A stretch of 64,000 bases of DNA from NCBI GenBank assembly GCA_947568835.1, contig OX387605.1, positions 12,404,418-12,468,417 on the forward strand. Reading direction: 5' to 3'. The notes beneath the pieces were generated by a model. That model saw only the letters and a list, made by a program, of their open reading frames with translations, did no database searches and was not told the DNA's origin. This document shows, piece by piece, positions 24,777 through 37,421 of this stretch (its first letter is position 1; each line of letters starts with the position of its first letter). The position numbers and the translations under genes are program-made. The DNA is from Protonemura montana. Its lineage: Eukaryota; Arthropoda; Insecta; Plecoptera; Nemouridae.

Positions 24777-26306
24777 GTCCGACAAAGTTAAATCAGTATC
24801 ATTCCAATTTCTAACGTTAACATTAGATTTCGTTATTGCCTTGTTAAAAGTACACACAAATAGGAATTGTGTATCCAGAAAGCATAAAAGTTTTTTATTC
24901 ACTTTTTTTAATTCCATTGGAAGGTATTTTTCAAAGGAAACTACTTTTATTTGTGCTGTGGAAATTCGCAGTTGAATTTTGAACGCCGCACGCCTCCAAA
25001 ATAAAGTTACCGATTTTAGGCTAACGAATTGCCAATCGCTTACCATCACGGTTAACATTCTAGCTTGAAATACGCAAAACCTCTAAAATTTCCACTCTCT
25101 ACCAGTATCAGCAAAGTCTTGAAAAGCGGCGGCCGCATCATTAGCAGCGTCCGACTTCGGCAATGTAGCCAACGCCGCCCGTGGGCCTACAAGAATCGAA
25201 ATCGTATCAAGCCTTCCCGCGCAGAGACGCACCACAATTGCATACGCAGAGCAGACGCAGTGTGCGCACGGCACCGCCTAGCGCGAGTTACGGGCGGTAC
25301 GTGCCCGGAATTTGCACGATTCTGAAAAGGCCAAGCATTGTTGACCCAGCGCGGTGATCGCCAAGACATTCCAGTTAATAAGTCTTGCGGGCAAACTCTC
25401 ACAGACGTCTACTTGAACGTGCAGAGTGCTCTGTACACGGGATGTACTTAATTAATTATTTACGGCGACGTGGGCCGGATAATTTGTAAAGCCAGTATAC
25501 AACTTTCGTTGTGTGCTGAGAAAATTCACCTAGTTTGTTGTGTCCATATCGAGAACCTCAGTGGTCTCCTTTATAACTCAATTATTGTTGGTAACGCATT
25601 TAAATACCAATTGATTTGTTGCAAAGTTAAATATAGAAGTTCTCAGTATAAAGTATTAAACAAAAATTTAATGCAGTACCAAGTTTAAGCTGTAAGTTAA
25701 AATAATGATTGGTAATTTTATGTGTAAAATAATGGCTTCGCAAAGTAGGTCACCTTTCATGTCTTCAAAGTTAAAGTTGTTGAGCTCATCTGCGATTACT
25801 ACATTTTGTTGTTCGCAGTGCTAAGCAAGCTCGCGCATTGTTGTAGGCACGATGAAAGCCAACGATTTGCTACACTATACAGTTGGAGCGTAGACAATGG
25901 GACCTCGCGAAGGAATTCCGCATTTTGTCACAATTTGCACGAGCGAGGACGGTTAGGAAGCGCGATGAATTGATAAGAGAGATCGGGGAGTACTAAATTA
26001 CTACTACTGTGGCATGCGTTCTACAGGAACCATGATAATGATTCCCGCATCCTTATAGCCGAAACTAATTCAAACTGGATATATATGTAATAACTACCAT
26101 GTGAATTTAATACCATTCTTATACCGCGCATTTCGTTTCAAGCACACCGCAAATAATTACGAAACTAGATGCCGATTTCAAATATTCGCTAGCGAGTCTA
26201 GATTGATCCACGCGATTTATCGCCAATGGCTAGGTAAATATCGAGTCATTGACGTTTCACAAAGAGCCGACACAGGCATGCGACAGAGAAGAATTGCCGA
26301 GTGAAA

Positions 26307-26332
26307 CGCGACGCCAACGAGATGGCGTCGCG
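26307..26332. repeat. perfect 10-bp inverted repeat with GACGCC arms
   Basis: The arms CGCGACGCCA (26307-26316) and TGGCGTCGCG (26323-26332) are perfect reverse complements separated by 6 bases. It could be a dimeric protein-binding site or a small hairpin. It is one of several inverted pairs built on the over-represented GACGCC word. Confidence 0.6.
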
Positions 26333-26663
26333 ACTCTTTATGACGCCGATAGGCTTGTCAAAAAGGACGCCCGCCCGCTCACCCGCCCGGACGCTCACAG
26401 ATCACGTTCCCCTCATACGATGCGTTTGATGTACACGATTAATAAACTACGTAGCGGAATAATGGCGATTGCAATCGGTTATGACTGATTCGGATATTCA
26501 GATCAGAGATTCATTACACTATAATGCCGGCGTAGCAGGCGAGCGCACGCGTAATTGGAAAAACACCTCGTGCTAAAAATTCGATATAGTTCCCGTTTGG
26601 AGGGGTTCAGATCGGGTTTTGATTTTTTTTTGTCACTGCTGCATGTGAGGTTGATTTGGTTCT

Positions 26664-26822
26664 ATGAACTTTTCGGGTGATCGTGTCCACGGATTGTTGC
26701 TGGCACCGAATCGATCCTTCCGGGGCTTTAAATCGTGGGACTTTTTCTTCGACTTGGACGCGTACCAAGAGTTCACCGATGGTGATGGTGTTTCACTGCG
26801 TAACCCGCGTTCACCCCCTTAA
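26664..26822 (+). CDS. possible small ORF, 52 codons (uncertain)
   Basis: An ATG frame of 52 codons starts MNFSGDRVHG and contains SWDFFFDLDAYQEF, an acidic/aromatic stretch, before a TAA. I see no signal peptide. Most codons look plausible for a real protein, but an ORF of this size is expected by chance many times in 64 kb. It is noted because the composition is more protein-like than its neighbours. No homolog is recognised. Confidence 0.12.
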   Translation: MNFSGDRVHGLLLAPNRSFRGFKSWDFFFDLDAYQEFTDGDGVSLRNPRSPP

Positions 26823-28310
26823 ATCTGTATTTAATTTTTGTAGACTCTACTCTCGATTGCTGATTGAAGTGAAGGTGAAGCTCTCTGTGCTTTGAACTGG
26901 CTCAGAGCTGCGAGTTAGAGCGAGAAAAGAGCGGACTAGATGCGCCATTAATTCAATATCCGGCTTCCGATTCTCATCGAGCGCCAAGTTGATTCTCTCG
27001 GGCGAACAATGCGGCAAAGTTGCCACCAAATCCAAACACATTTCCAAAGCAGAAAAGTTCCAAAATTCCTTTTGAAGCAGACCTTCATGCTAAAGAATAC
27101 AAATTGATGATAATATTTTAGCGTATTCTTTATACTTCAAAACAAGGTTGTGATAGTTACATAAAAAAAAAACTATAATAGTGCGGAATTAAAATTTACT
27201 TTGTAGTTACATTTTACCACAAAAAGATCCTAAAAGAGCTGATACCCTAGGCTATGGCAAGCACCATAGACCAAAAGCGGTCAGCTATCCCCTCGGATTA
27301 CGTTGTCAAACTTTTTGACCATTCCGTGAATGTAATTAAGTAATTTAATCACGATAGCTCTACTTGCCTCCGAATCGCTTTCGAAGCGTTTCGGTTTGTC
27401 ACAAATTTTAATTAATTTCAAACTTTAACAACGTTTGAAAATAATTCCGCACGACGGGCCGAGCAAAATAACTTCCCCCCTGAAAATCGTCAAACGTAAT
27501 CACTTTTATAAACTTCATACGGTCGTCGGGTCATACGAGGTGTACATGATTGTGGTAGTGCATGTACCGGTTCGCGGTCCACGGCGGACGCCTTCCAACC
27601 GAAACATTGCCCTCCGCCGCGACTTCCTTCATGCCCGACTTGATGTGCGGGAAAACCTGCGTGCAGCTTTCCCATTTCCATCCACTACCTATTATAGCTA
27701 GCTACGTTTGCCGACGTCTCGGTGCCGGATCGTGCCGGCCAACTAGGCGGCTACCTGTCTTCCGAATTGTGCTGCTGCTTGCAAATTGCTCTTTGTATCG
27801 CAAAACTTTGTACACACAGACATACACAGACGGGGTCTAGAGTTTTTATATACAAAGAGAGTGGCCATGGTCGCTGAAGCACAAAATATCGGATGAATAA
27901 TCAGTAAAATTACGTTGCTGCTCTTCATTGTTAATAATGCATACAAAATGACCAATCGCAAATATCGTGTTGACAAAATGGTATGCAATTTTTCGTGCGT
28001 AGGTATATGGTTCGGTTCACATGTAAGATAAAAGTTATTTTTGATCGTTTTATTTGATTTCATTGTGGAGAGGCAGCAAAGTTGGAAAATTAGAATTATA
28101 CTTTTATTTTAAGAGTCGACGAACTTTACGCAGAAACAGTCGCACAAAAAAACACGCAAAAACTTTTTCAAATTACACCAAGGACGCTTCTCCTTCGCGA
28201 TGGCTTTGCTTGTGGGAAGAGGGGCTGTGGTGGAGCTCGGAGGGATAGGATGAGGTAAAACGTCGCCGCGGGGCACCGCGACGCCTGATAACAAGAACGA
28301 CGCTTGCACG

Positions 28311-28352
28311 CACACACTCGCGCACACTTGCACACACTTGCACACGCACACA
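28311..28352. repeat. imperfect (CA)n tract
   Basis: CA-rich tract interrupted by CTCGCG and TTG words. Confidence 0.85.
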
Positions 28353-29750
28353 TCAGCTTTTGGGAAGATTAGCTGCGTGGACGCTTCATTACAAGTCGTA
28401 GACGCGTGCACAACTTACAATTTATACCGTGAATAAAGTATTCGACGAGCAAGACTGGCTACTCGGTAAAAGTACGCTGCAGTGATGCGCGCATGGCTGG
28501 TAGAATAACGTTGCTTTTTAAGCTTCAGAAAGTCTCCGCTATACATACTCATGCTGGGCATTGGATTCATTACAGAAAGCATAAATCTTACGAGCACATA
28601 ATCTCCCAAAGGTGTATATAATTTATCTCGCCGGATAAAGTGCAAAAAAAAGCACACACAGATTTCTATAAATGTTTGAACGAGCGAGGGGGGTAAAAGC
28701 CAGGGTTGAGAGCGAACCAACGACGCCCTATGCAAATGGCCTCTCTTATTGGTATTCCGATGTGCAACTTTCATCCGACTTTAGCTCGAAAACGGGAGCT
28801 CGGCAAATTTAAGCAGAGCCTTATAATGTCCAAGTGTGTCCCCGTGATATAAAACTGTTCGCGTTTTATGCCCGCCTACAGTCTAAGGCCTTCGCCCCCT
28901 GTCCCGACCCCTCTTTGCCGGTTGTAAGCCGTCTCGACGCCGTTCGGGGAGAAACAACATCAACACCCTACGTTTAACACGAGCCTAATCCCCGACGCCG
29001 AAGACGCCGTCGCCGCACAAGCCTAATTCGCCATTTGATCCTTATCTTAATTTTTTGTGCGCCGTTCTTGCTAATACTAAAACCTCGTTTTTGGTGACTT
29101 CATTTTGCGCGTCGCACGAAAATATGCAAACGTTATGACTCTCTAACAAGGAGGGCGGGTGCAACTTTTAAAAGAGCCCCGCTAAACAAAGTTACATTTT
29201 TAGACAATATCACCGTTTCGGATCAGAGCGTATACCTCTCAAATCTCATCGGTTTTCGAGCAAGAAACGGGGCAAATAAAATTATTCCACGAGAAATCCA
29301 CTTCCTGTTTTTTAGCGGAAATCGATGATGCGTTCCTTCTCTACATCACGGCGTCCACATGGCCTGGAAGAAATGCAAGGCATCAAGGAACGGATAGGGA
29401 ACGTGTAGCGCCAATACGCCCTTCCATCCCCGCTGCGAATGAAGATGGATTTGACGCAATAAAAGAGCGAATGCAGTATCGCTGATAAGGTAATCAACCA
29501 GTCTAAAAGTGGATTGACATGACATCGCCCTGTGCACTATAGCGAACACAGCAATCGCTAGTTTATCACGTGCGGCATGCAAGGCAATCGCCCTCCCGCC
29601 CGCGCCTAGTTGTGTCGAGTTTACCTTCAGGTCAATCGGAATCTATCGTGAAACGAGCGCGAAACAGCCGGAATTCTTTCCGCTTTTACCTACTTTCGGA
29701 AATACTTTCCATGATATAACCGTCAACAAACCGCAAGCTCAAGCTCTCAA

Positions 29751-29766
29751 TTTTTTTTTTTTTTTT
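29751..29766. repeat. poly-T run of 16
   Basis: Sixteen T in a row. On the minus strand it is a poly-A tract that could be a retrotransposon tail, but no element body is recognised beside it. Confidence 0.9.
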
Positions 29767-32208
29767 GTAATTCGAAACAGTGTTTAGCCGCGCCGCCAAG
29801 CCCTTTTCGAGAGACCTCGACGCGGCACCCGGCACCCGAAACAAAATCAATCTCGCCGTGGCTCTGGACTCATGGCTCGCCGTGCCGCGAGGCGCGCTCT
29901 GTGCATGTTTTGGATTAATTGCCTTCGATGGGACAACGCCATTAATTAACATGTTTCGAAACTAAGACGTCGCTGTCGGATAGCTCCGAACTGAAACCGG
30001 AAGGAGGCAAATCACTGCCACGAAGTCTGTCAGCTCCTGAGTTCCACAGCTCCTGAGCACGCAATCACGGCATCGAGCGGGCACCGGAAGAGGTGCTCTA
30101 TGTCTGCTCGCCGTACAGGGCTTTTTGACGGGCCTAAACCCTACGTTAATAGACGATGGCCGTATCTGCTAAGCGGACAACACTTTAACAGGATGTATTT
30201 CAGCGTCACATTTTAGCCTTTGACTTAGATTGTAAACAACATCATTTTTATTACAATGAAATACATTTATTGGGACTTTTTTAGTTGGGCTACAAGGGGT
30301 TAATTGAACCTCTTCACCAACACGATACTACAAAATCCGACCAGTTCCATGATTAAATCCTTTGTTTACTAATACTTGTACTTATTTCGTGCTTTCTCTA
30401 CATAGTTTTACTTATAAATACGTCTTATTTCTTGTTGTTATGTTTCTCTTTTGGTTAAGCATCGTACATTTAATAACAAAACTTATTCTCAAGTACACAC
30501 TAATGTTGACAAGCCTGTTGACAATTTGCCGGTGGTTGTTGGTACAAACATTGCGTCCATGCGCACAGTTGGTTACCTTCTTACCATATACAGACGGACG
30601 AAATGAGAACGTTAGACTCTTTACTGCGCAAGTGCCATAGCGTAAGACGAGAGCAAACAATTCGCGACGTCCGTGGTCAACTTTCTTTGCTCCTGCATTT
30701 GTCGCAGAGGAGCAACTAACAGATGGCAAGCAAAACATGGACGAAAACCGCGGTCTAATCAGCTAATTATTCTATTCGCACGCATTTTATGCGTGACTGC
30801 ATCGCCTGAAAGAGACTCAGGCGCTGCGAAGTGCGTGCGCATTGCTCGCGCGTTGCCATTTATCTCCGAAAGGTGCGCTTGCTGCGTGGCTCTGCCGTTG
30901 ACGTGGCAGCTACTCATGGGCGGTAAGAGAAAATTGAAATTTCATACACATTCTCCTTGCACGAGTTCGCTTTATAAGACGTCACTTTTTTTCCTGCCTC
31001 TCGCTCTCTCTCACTCCTTCTATCTGCGAGATGTTTTGATTAATTCAACTTTTCACATTTTTCTCGTGGAAAATCAATCATAAAGTTGATAACTTTGTAC
31101 CCGGCGTGAGCCTGCTGGCAACAAAACGCATCGCTCTAGCAAATAACAACCCCTCAGGTTATTCCCTTGGTTCGATCACCGGATGGCTTAGATCTGTCTT
31201 CTTATTGAGTATAATCAAGAACTCATGGACTCTAGATGAAAAGAGATTGGCGTATTGAGCCAGCATGAGCGGGTTTGGATCGCAGCAAGTTCCTGCCATA
31301 TATCGTGTACATTGCAGTCCGATGCAATAAGGGGCAAAATGCATTTGCCGGTTCATCGATGCGTAATTTTCTGGGTCAGCGGCGTCTCCGGAGCAAGAAA
31401 TTGCCAGCGAAATGCTGTGGGCATTACTTTATATGAACTTCGCCCAAGTTGCCGGCGCGGCGCGGTGCAGCGCGGCGTCGGCTGGCGAGCGTCGAAGAAA
31501 ATGTGTCCCCAGTTAGCACGAAGAGCGGTGCACTGTAGCGACCACGAGTGGGGAGCATAATTATGTGGCGATGATTTTAACATCATGTGGTCTTGGGGGA
31601 CGTCTGGGGACTACGAGCCACCGTGGTAAATGCCAAGACACCGATTTCTCTGTTTTATTGCGTCGCGTTCGAGTCAGCAGGCTGCCTCTGCAGTCTTACG
31701 GTAAGGCTGCGCAAAGAAAATTGGGATTTTATTTGATTTTGAAAAAAACCAGCTACATGAAGGGACACAGAGAGGAAGGGGGGAGGGCTGTTTCTGTACA
31801 AAATGAAACAAAATTAATTGCCATCACAAAGTTGATAAGCGAGCAGCGGCACCATTGATAGATAAAGCGAGTCCCAACGGCAGTCGACGTAATCGAGATT
31901 TGGATGGATAAATCAGACTTCGCTTGAAACAGAAATAATTTCGCGCTCATAATCGATAACACTCATAACCGGAGTCCCGGGCAATCGTGAATTCCGACAA
32001 ATGAAAACAATGCCACTTTGCATTCGGCAATCCATGGTAAGTAATGGCAGCGCCGCCAGACCCTTGGCCCTGTACGACGCGAATGGAGCCAGTGGACGTC
32101 GGCGTTGGCCCAGCTGGAATGCATGGTGTAGGTATGTGAGCAGATTAAACATTCGCCACTCCATTGTTATCTAGCACAAACACAACTAGTTTGTGAAATG
32201 TGTAGCGA

Positions 32209-32210
<2 letters not shown>

Positions 32211-32244
<34 letters not shown>
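32211..32244. repeat. (GGC)n microsatellite
   Basis: About 11 GGC units. It would read as a Gly, Ala or Arg run in the three plus-strand frames; no exon signals flank it. Confidence 0.95.
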
Positions 32245-32245
<1 letters not shown>

Positions 32246-35200
32246 AGGGCAATTCCAATATAGCAGTCGAGTTACTGGCTTATTTATGTTTGGACAAAGG
32301 ATTTTGGTTTCTATTGTCTGCCGCGATCAACGAAACTGAAAACTATTTTCCGATCACAGTACGTGCAGAGATGCTGGATGAAAAGTGCAATTTGAAAAGC
32401 CGTCCCGATATGGCGGCAATAATTTTTGAGACAATAACAACGTTGGTGGCAATCAATGCAGCAATGAAGGGATAGCAGTGATAGCGTGCATAAATCGGGT
32501 ATTAACAAATGGCAAATTCTTGATCGGTTAGGACTTTAGTTTGAATATTTGAATTTAATTGAATGATGGGTAAGCGCGACAGTGTTCTACTGCAAATGAA
32601 GGAGAGTTGTAAGAATGGTTTCGCCGAAACGTTCAATGGTTTTGCCGAAGGAATCGCCGTCTCGTGTTCCAAGTTGAAAATTGAGACAAGCGAAGAGTTG
32701 AGACACGGAATCACCTTTTACCGAGAATCCAGAGAGATTATATTTCACTCAGCGGAGTCGACAAGAACTGGAAATTGCCAGAAAGCTATTTGCAGTTTCT
32801 TTTGAAAAAAGTGGGAAATCACGATAGGGAATTATTCGACTGAATCGATTATTGAACACAAAGGAATACTAAAATTTAATTTTGCAACAAAATGATAGAA
32901 ATTTAATTAAAAATAAATTAGCCTTGTTCAGGTCATAATCATCAATTAACCTAACGGGTGAGCTATGAGCGTGCTATTAAAAAACAGCTATTAATTGCTC
33001 CACGTGAGGCAATTGAGTTCGAACAACGCCATGAGTCTGATAAATTCCGTGCGGGCGGGGAGACATTGAAACCGCATCGGGGGGCTCAATATTTCAGAGC
33101 CGTCGCCCTAAACCATCTCTAAATTAAGACAAGACGAAGTGGCTACATCCATCAGCCACGTGCTCTTTACAAATTGAGCTGCGCTATTTCGTTGGCTATT
33201 GAGCTAATTCAATTAGCACAGCTAACTGTTCGAATGCATCACACTCAACTTATTAGTAAATGCGCGGCATAATAAGGTCGTGCTCGTTTTGTAACGATGA
33301 GGTGAATAACATGCCCCAGCTTAGACGGCTTTGCATATTTTGTCAAAGATCAATCGCCTAATGCCTGCACCTCACTTTAGTATTGCACGGACCATTAGGA
33401 TAACAACGCTGAAAGCTCCAGATTTAGACACACTGCAATTTAGAGAACAATTTCAGGGACGCAAAAAGAAATGTGTCTCAAACTAATGCGTTTTCCGGTG
33501 TCTATTCACCAAGATATCTCTGCTTCCATCATCAGGTCCATTATCTGCAAAGCCCTACCCGCTCATCTCATATTCCTGGAGACGTGTTATTTTAACCAAA
33601 ATGCATGCCCTAGCGATCACTGGGCCGAGAGGCACACGCACAAAAAACAAACATGGGCAAACAGAGTTGCCACTAAATACACAAACAAGCGACGACGCTT
33701 CTGATTTTCAATCTACGCCTATTAAGGGAAATAAAAAAAGATCCGAGGGACGTTTCGACAGCAATAGTATGGCTGGCATTCAGTCATCACGGGAGGGAAG
33801 TCGGCTCTTGCGTTTTATGACACACGTAAAACAGCTCAGTGAGGATGTAAAGAGACGACATCGTGGGATCATTTTGAATGTAAAACACGTGTTGGTCGCT
33901 TCAGGATCGCCTAGAACACAACAGGTTTCAGGAACCATAGTGATGATTGAAAAAATTGTTACTTTCGTGAAAACCCATGTACTTCAATATGCATAAATCC
34001 ATACCAAGGGATCTGTGCAATTAAGCTGATCCAAACCCAAATTACACCATCCACTTGTGACCTAATTAATACCGGTTGATTGGTTCTCCTGTAACTATTT
34101 GACCAGGCGAGGACGCAATCAAGTATTGCCGATGTAGCACCGACCGAGAAAATTAAACTATTCACAGATCGATTCAGCCAAGAGTCTCGACTTGTCAAGT
34201 CTTACAGTTTGGTTTTATGCTAATTGCAAGTGCTTTAATGAGCCCACATGCTAATTAGAACCGAAAGGCAATGAAGTGGCTATCGAAACGGAATAAATTA
34301 CCATGCAGTTGTCAGAAGCGTGGGGCGCAAGAAAAATCGTGTGGCTGCTTTGAACTAGTTTCGACTTTCCCAGTTCAGGCCAGTTCCAATTCCAAGTACC
34401 GCGTCGCAATTGTTGCGTTTTAAACTTGTTCCGCGCGTTAATTTTTCGGAAAACGACTGTATTTATGTCGCCAGATAGCAGGGTGCTCCGGCATTATGCT
34501 CGCAACGACAGCGGAGGCGGTAGCGTCGGTATCCTAAGAGACTCCCTCCGAGCAAATTAACTCGAGATATACGAGTGCAATTCTAACCAGATAAGCGCGC
34601 GTGTATTTGCAGTTTTATTTTGCATTTAACGCAGAGAGCGGCGAACACCAACGGAAGTTATCTTGGCCGGTTTGAATTACAGGCGGCATGCCTTCTTTCA
34701 GCAGACCCTCTCCTTTCGTTGTTAGCCGTGTCGTGCCAGCATTGAATCCGTGGTAATTCCAGTTACACCGTGCTCCATTCTTCTCAACGCTGTATGAAAT
34801 TGCAATCACATTTGCAAGCAACCATTCAACCAAGCTCCATGGGTTGAAAACCACTCCGCCATTATAAAACCTCCTAATATAAGTGCGACGGGGTCAGCCA
34901 TGCACATATGTTAAGTATGTCCTTCAGCAAAAACCCTCCACAGTCTATGAAATGTTATCTTCGATTGCAGCTCGCCGCTCTCGAGCATCTCTTTTTGAAA
35001 AACAAAATCCACAAGTACTTTACTACTCGACGCTGAAAATTTCCAGCTCGACCAGCGCGTTGCGCGAAATGTAAATTCATTGCATGCCTCACACATAGTA
35101 GTACTCACATACACATCCGAGGGCAGTAAATTTGTGTATAAAGAAAATGCCGACACCCTCGCGAGCCGTAAAAACGAGCGGAATGTCTCTTGCGAACCGC

Positions 35201-36609
35201 GAAAGATAAATAATCTGCGTGTTTATCCATCTTACTTAGCCAATACGCGCGAAAATAAACTAACAAAGCGCAAGCAACCAACGCATCAACATGGTGGACG
35301 AACCAAATAAGAGCCTTTGCACTTCCTTGATGTAGAATCGGTCCCAAAAAATATCATCGGTATTCCCGCCACGTTTCAATGCCAGTCCCTAATACGAGCC
35401 AGTTCGACACAGCATGCCGATCTACGACGGAAAGGAGCCACAGACGTAGCCGCTATACGAACCAAGATATTCATACTGGCGATAAGAATTTGCTTTACAT
35501 ATTACACTGCTTCAACGCGGCGTATGGATATGAGCCTCTGGGCCAGCCTGTTGGAAGATGCATGAAGCTGGAACTTTCTGCGAACTCGTAAACCTCGTGT
35601 GAGGATCGATGTTGGCTAGTGATTCAGAGGCATTGTAGCCCACGGTCATGATGTATCGATCAAATATTCATCGCATTACTCGATTGATTCATTTCTGGTA
35701 GTTTCTGAGATGTTTATAGATCTCTAAAGGCGACGTGGGTGTATGCGTGAGCGGACGAGAGCTTGTATGCCGCTGGGATCGATCATGAGTGTGTGTAGAA
35801 CATGCGTGTGGAAACGTGTGAACGGCATGCGAGCATCTTTTCAATCCTGTGCAGCTCTAAAGAAGGACGTTGTGAGTAAGCCGGTGAACACGAGAAACCC
35901 AACATTTTCCGTGCCTCGCGTATAGTATCAACGCTCATGTGAGAAAATCTTGGTTGAACACAATAATTTACTCAGTTAATAACGAAGAAGGAAAGCGTGG
36001 AACACAGCATGGTGCCTGAAATGCTCAAAAGATTGAGAATAAAAAAAAATAGGACTGAGATTTGACCCGAGAAAAACGTCTAATCGCAGAAATAACTGAG
36101 TGTGTGACATGCGGCTTGCATTGGAGCATTTTCCAAATTGCAATCTCAGGCGGATCTCTGTTTGGTCAGTGTCGCGACGCCTTGACAGCTAGGTCGCTTC
36201 TGGCAAAGATAGCATGTGTTTGTGTGCTTTTGATTTCTAAAGGCGGGCACCAAAGAGCAGACAAGCTTTCCAGGGAACTCGTTAACAATTCAAACCTATG
36301 CGTGAAAGCGTCAGACAACTTGGGTTGTTTCAGCCACGAGATTTTCTAACAAACTTCCTGGGCCGACGCCGAATTTTAATTCGCGTATCTAAGTGAAGAA
36401 TAACAGTCCCCGCCTGCCGAACCAAGTTGTTAAAATATGCAATTAGTTTAGAATACCCCAACAAGTTTCGGTTATTTTCTTTTTTTTTTCAGAAACGATA
36501 AATAGGTATGTATTGTTCGCTCTGTTTCTCATTAAAATTTCATAACTCGTTCTGCCAGAAAAAAAGTTAAATGAGTTCACAATTTACTGTAAGCAGTCAC
36601 GAAATTAGT

Positions 36610-36740
36610 CCGACTGTAAGCCTGAGTGGCACGCCACCCGTTCCAATGCCTACGTGATTAGCACGCACCGGATCCCGAACCCAGGACCACGTCACACGAT
36701 CGACCACAGCCGCACCTGCCTAAGCCCTAGCAAATAAAGC
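36610..36740 (-). mobile_element. tRNA-derived SINE-like remnant
   Basis: On the minus strand the segment contains a B-box-like word, GGTTCGGGATCC (36670-36681), preceded by GGTCCTGG. About 45-50 bases upstream is a weak A-box-like GGGCTTAGGCAGG. The arrangement and the following GTGCGTGC are typical of tRNA-derived SINE heads in arthropods. No clear poly-A or simple-repeat tail and no target-site duplication are visible, so it is an old or truncated copy if it is one. The clover-leaf is not intact, so it is not annotated as a tRNA. Confidence 0.4.
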
Positions 36741-36767
36741 AAGTGACTTCTCTGAAAAGCGACACAT

Positions 36768-37421
36768 TTGATATTTATTCCAGTTTATTGCCTTACGATA
36801 AATTATGTGCAGATGCAACAGCAAGAGCATGACAAACTCAATCGCATCAAACAAATGTCAAATTCAATTTTCCATTACTCTCCAAATCACGGATTAAAAA
36901 TGTATCAACCTAGTAGATTCGATCGGTCGACGATGCACTTGCATGATGCAATCGCTCACGTGCTCCGAGCACATTTAGCGTGTCCGGTGGCCATCAAGCG
37001 TACAGCGCAGAGCGATTCAAAGCGTGCTAGGCACTTTGCTGACGTACACGTACCGACGCCGAATGCACGGCCGCTCGTTCCACTCAATTACGGGCAAACA
37101 AATGAATTCCACGTGCGTCCAGTACCGATGGCACTAACGTCTCGCGGTTGCTTGGCAGGGCGCCGCGACGCCCGGCGTCTGCTGGGCCACGTCGGCGTCG
37201 GTGCGGTACATGCTTGGGGTGGCAGCCAATACGTCGCAAATGGAAATTTATTAGGAAATGTTTGTCGGATGTTGGACGGGTGGAGGTGCCGGGTTGGTTT
37301 GCTCTGCGGGCTGCGTTTAGGAGCAATGGGATGGTATTTTCTCGCGGTGTCAAGTGTTATCAATAATCGCATGCAGATTGAGATAACCAGCAAAGAACAA
37401 GAAAAATCCTATTTAAATTGA
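36768..37421 (+). CDS. longest open frame in the window, unrecognised (probably not a gene)
   Basis: The frame has 217 codons, starting near MIFIPVYCLTINY. It has no recognisable domain, no clear signal peptide and a composition that shifts from AT-rich to CpG-rich along its length. It begins just after a SINE-like remnant and its last third runs into the first unit of the diverged tandem array at 37301. This composite origin argues against a conserved gene. I estimate that a frame of this length is only mildly surprising by chance in 64 kb with CpG-rich patches. Confidence 0.12.
   Translation: MIFIPVYCLTINYVQMQQQEHDKLNRIKQMSNSIFHYSPNHGLKMYQPSRFDRSTMHLHDAIAHVLRAHLACPVAIKRTAQSDSKRARHFADVHVPTPNARPLVPLNYGQTNEFHVRPVPMALTSRGCLAGRRDARRLLGHVGVGAVHAWGGSQYVANGNLLGNVCRMLDGWRCRVGLLCGLRLGAMGWYFLAVSSVINNRMQIEITSKEQEKSYLN

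Larger units (their letters stand above)
20399..36600. other. 16-kb stretch without a supported gene
   Basis: The stretch has mixed composition and contains (CGA)n at 24525-24564, (TC)n at 24745-24776, CA-rich sequence at 28311-28352, T16 at 29751-29766 and (GGC)n at 32211-32244. Several weak minus-strand exon-like pieces with fair splice signals occur (29625-29642, 30588-30627, 33376-33408, 35109-35188), but none has both good coding composition and a place in a phase-consistent chain. A 52-codon frame at 26664-26822 is listed separately. If the minus-strand gene is real, its upstream exon or exons may lie here. Confidence 0.3.

Noticed and set aside
29625-29642. Minus-strand 18-nt segment (IPIDLK) with AAG|GTAAAC donor
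   Set aside because: Too short to test and no phase-compatible neighbours were found.
31160-31180. GGTTCGATCACC as a tRNA B box
   Set aside because: No A box at the right distance and no acceptor stem.
33376-33408. Minus-strand 33-nt segment reading RCYPNGPCNTK between an acceptor and AAA|GTGAGG
   Set aside because: It looks EGF-like by cysteine content, but few codons start with a purine and it does not fit the phase chain.
35109-35188. Minus-strand exon-like segment ending in TAT|GTGAGT
   Set aside because: All three frames are open, an overlapping plus-strand frame looks equally protein-like, and the acceptor is only fair.
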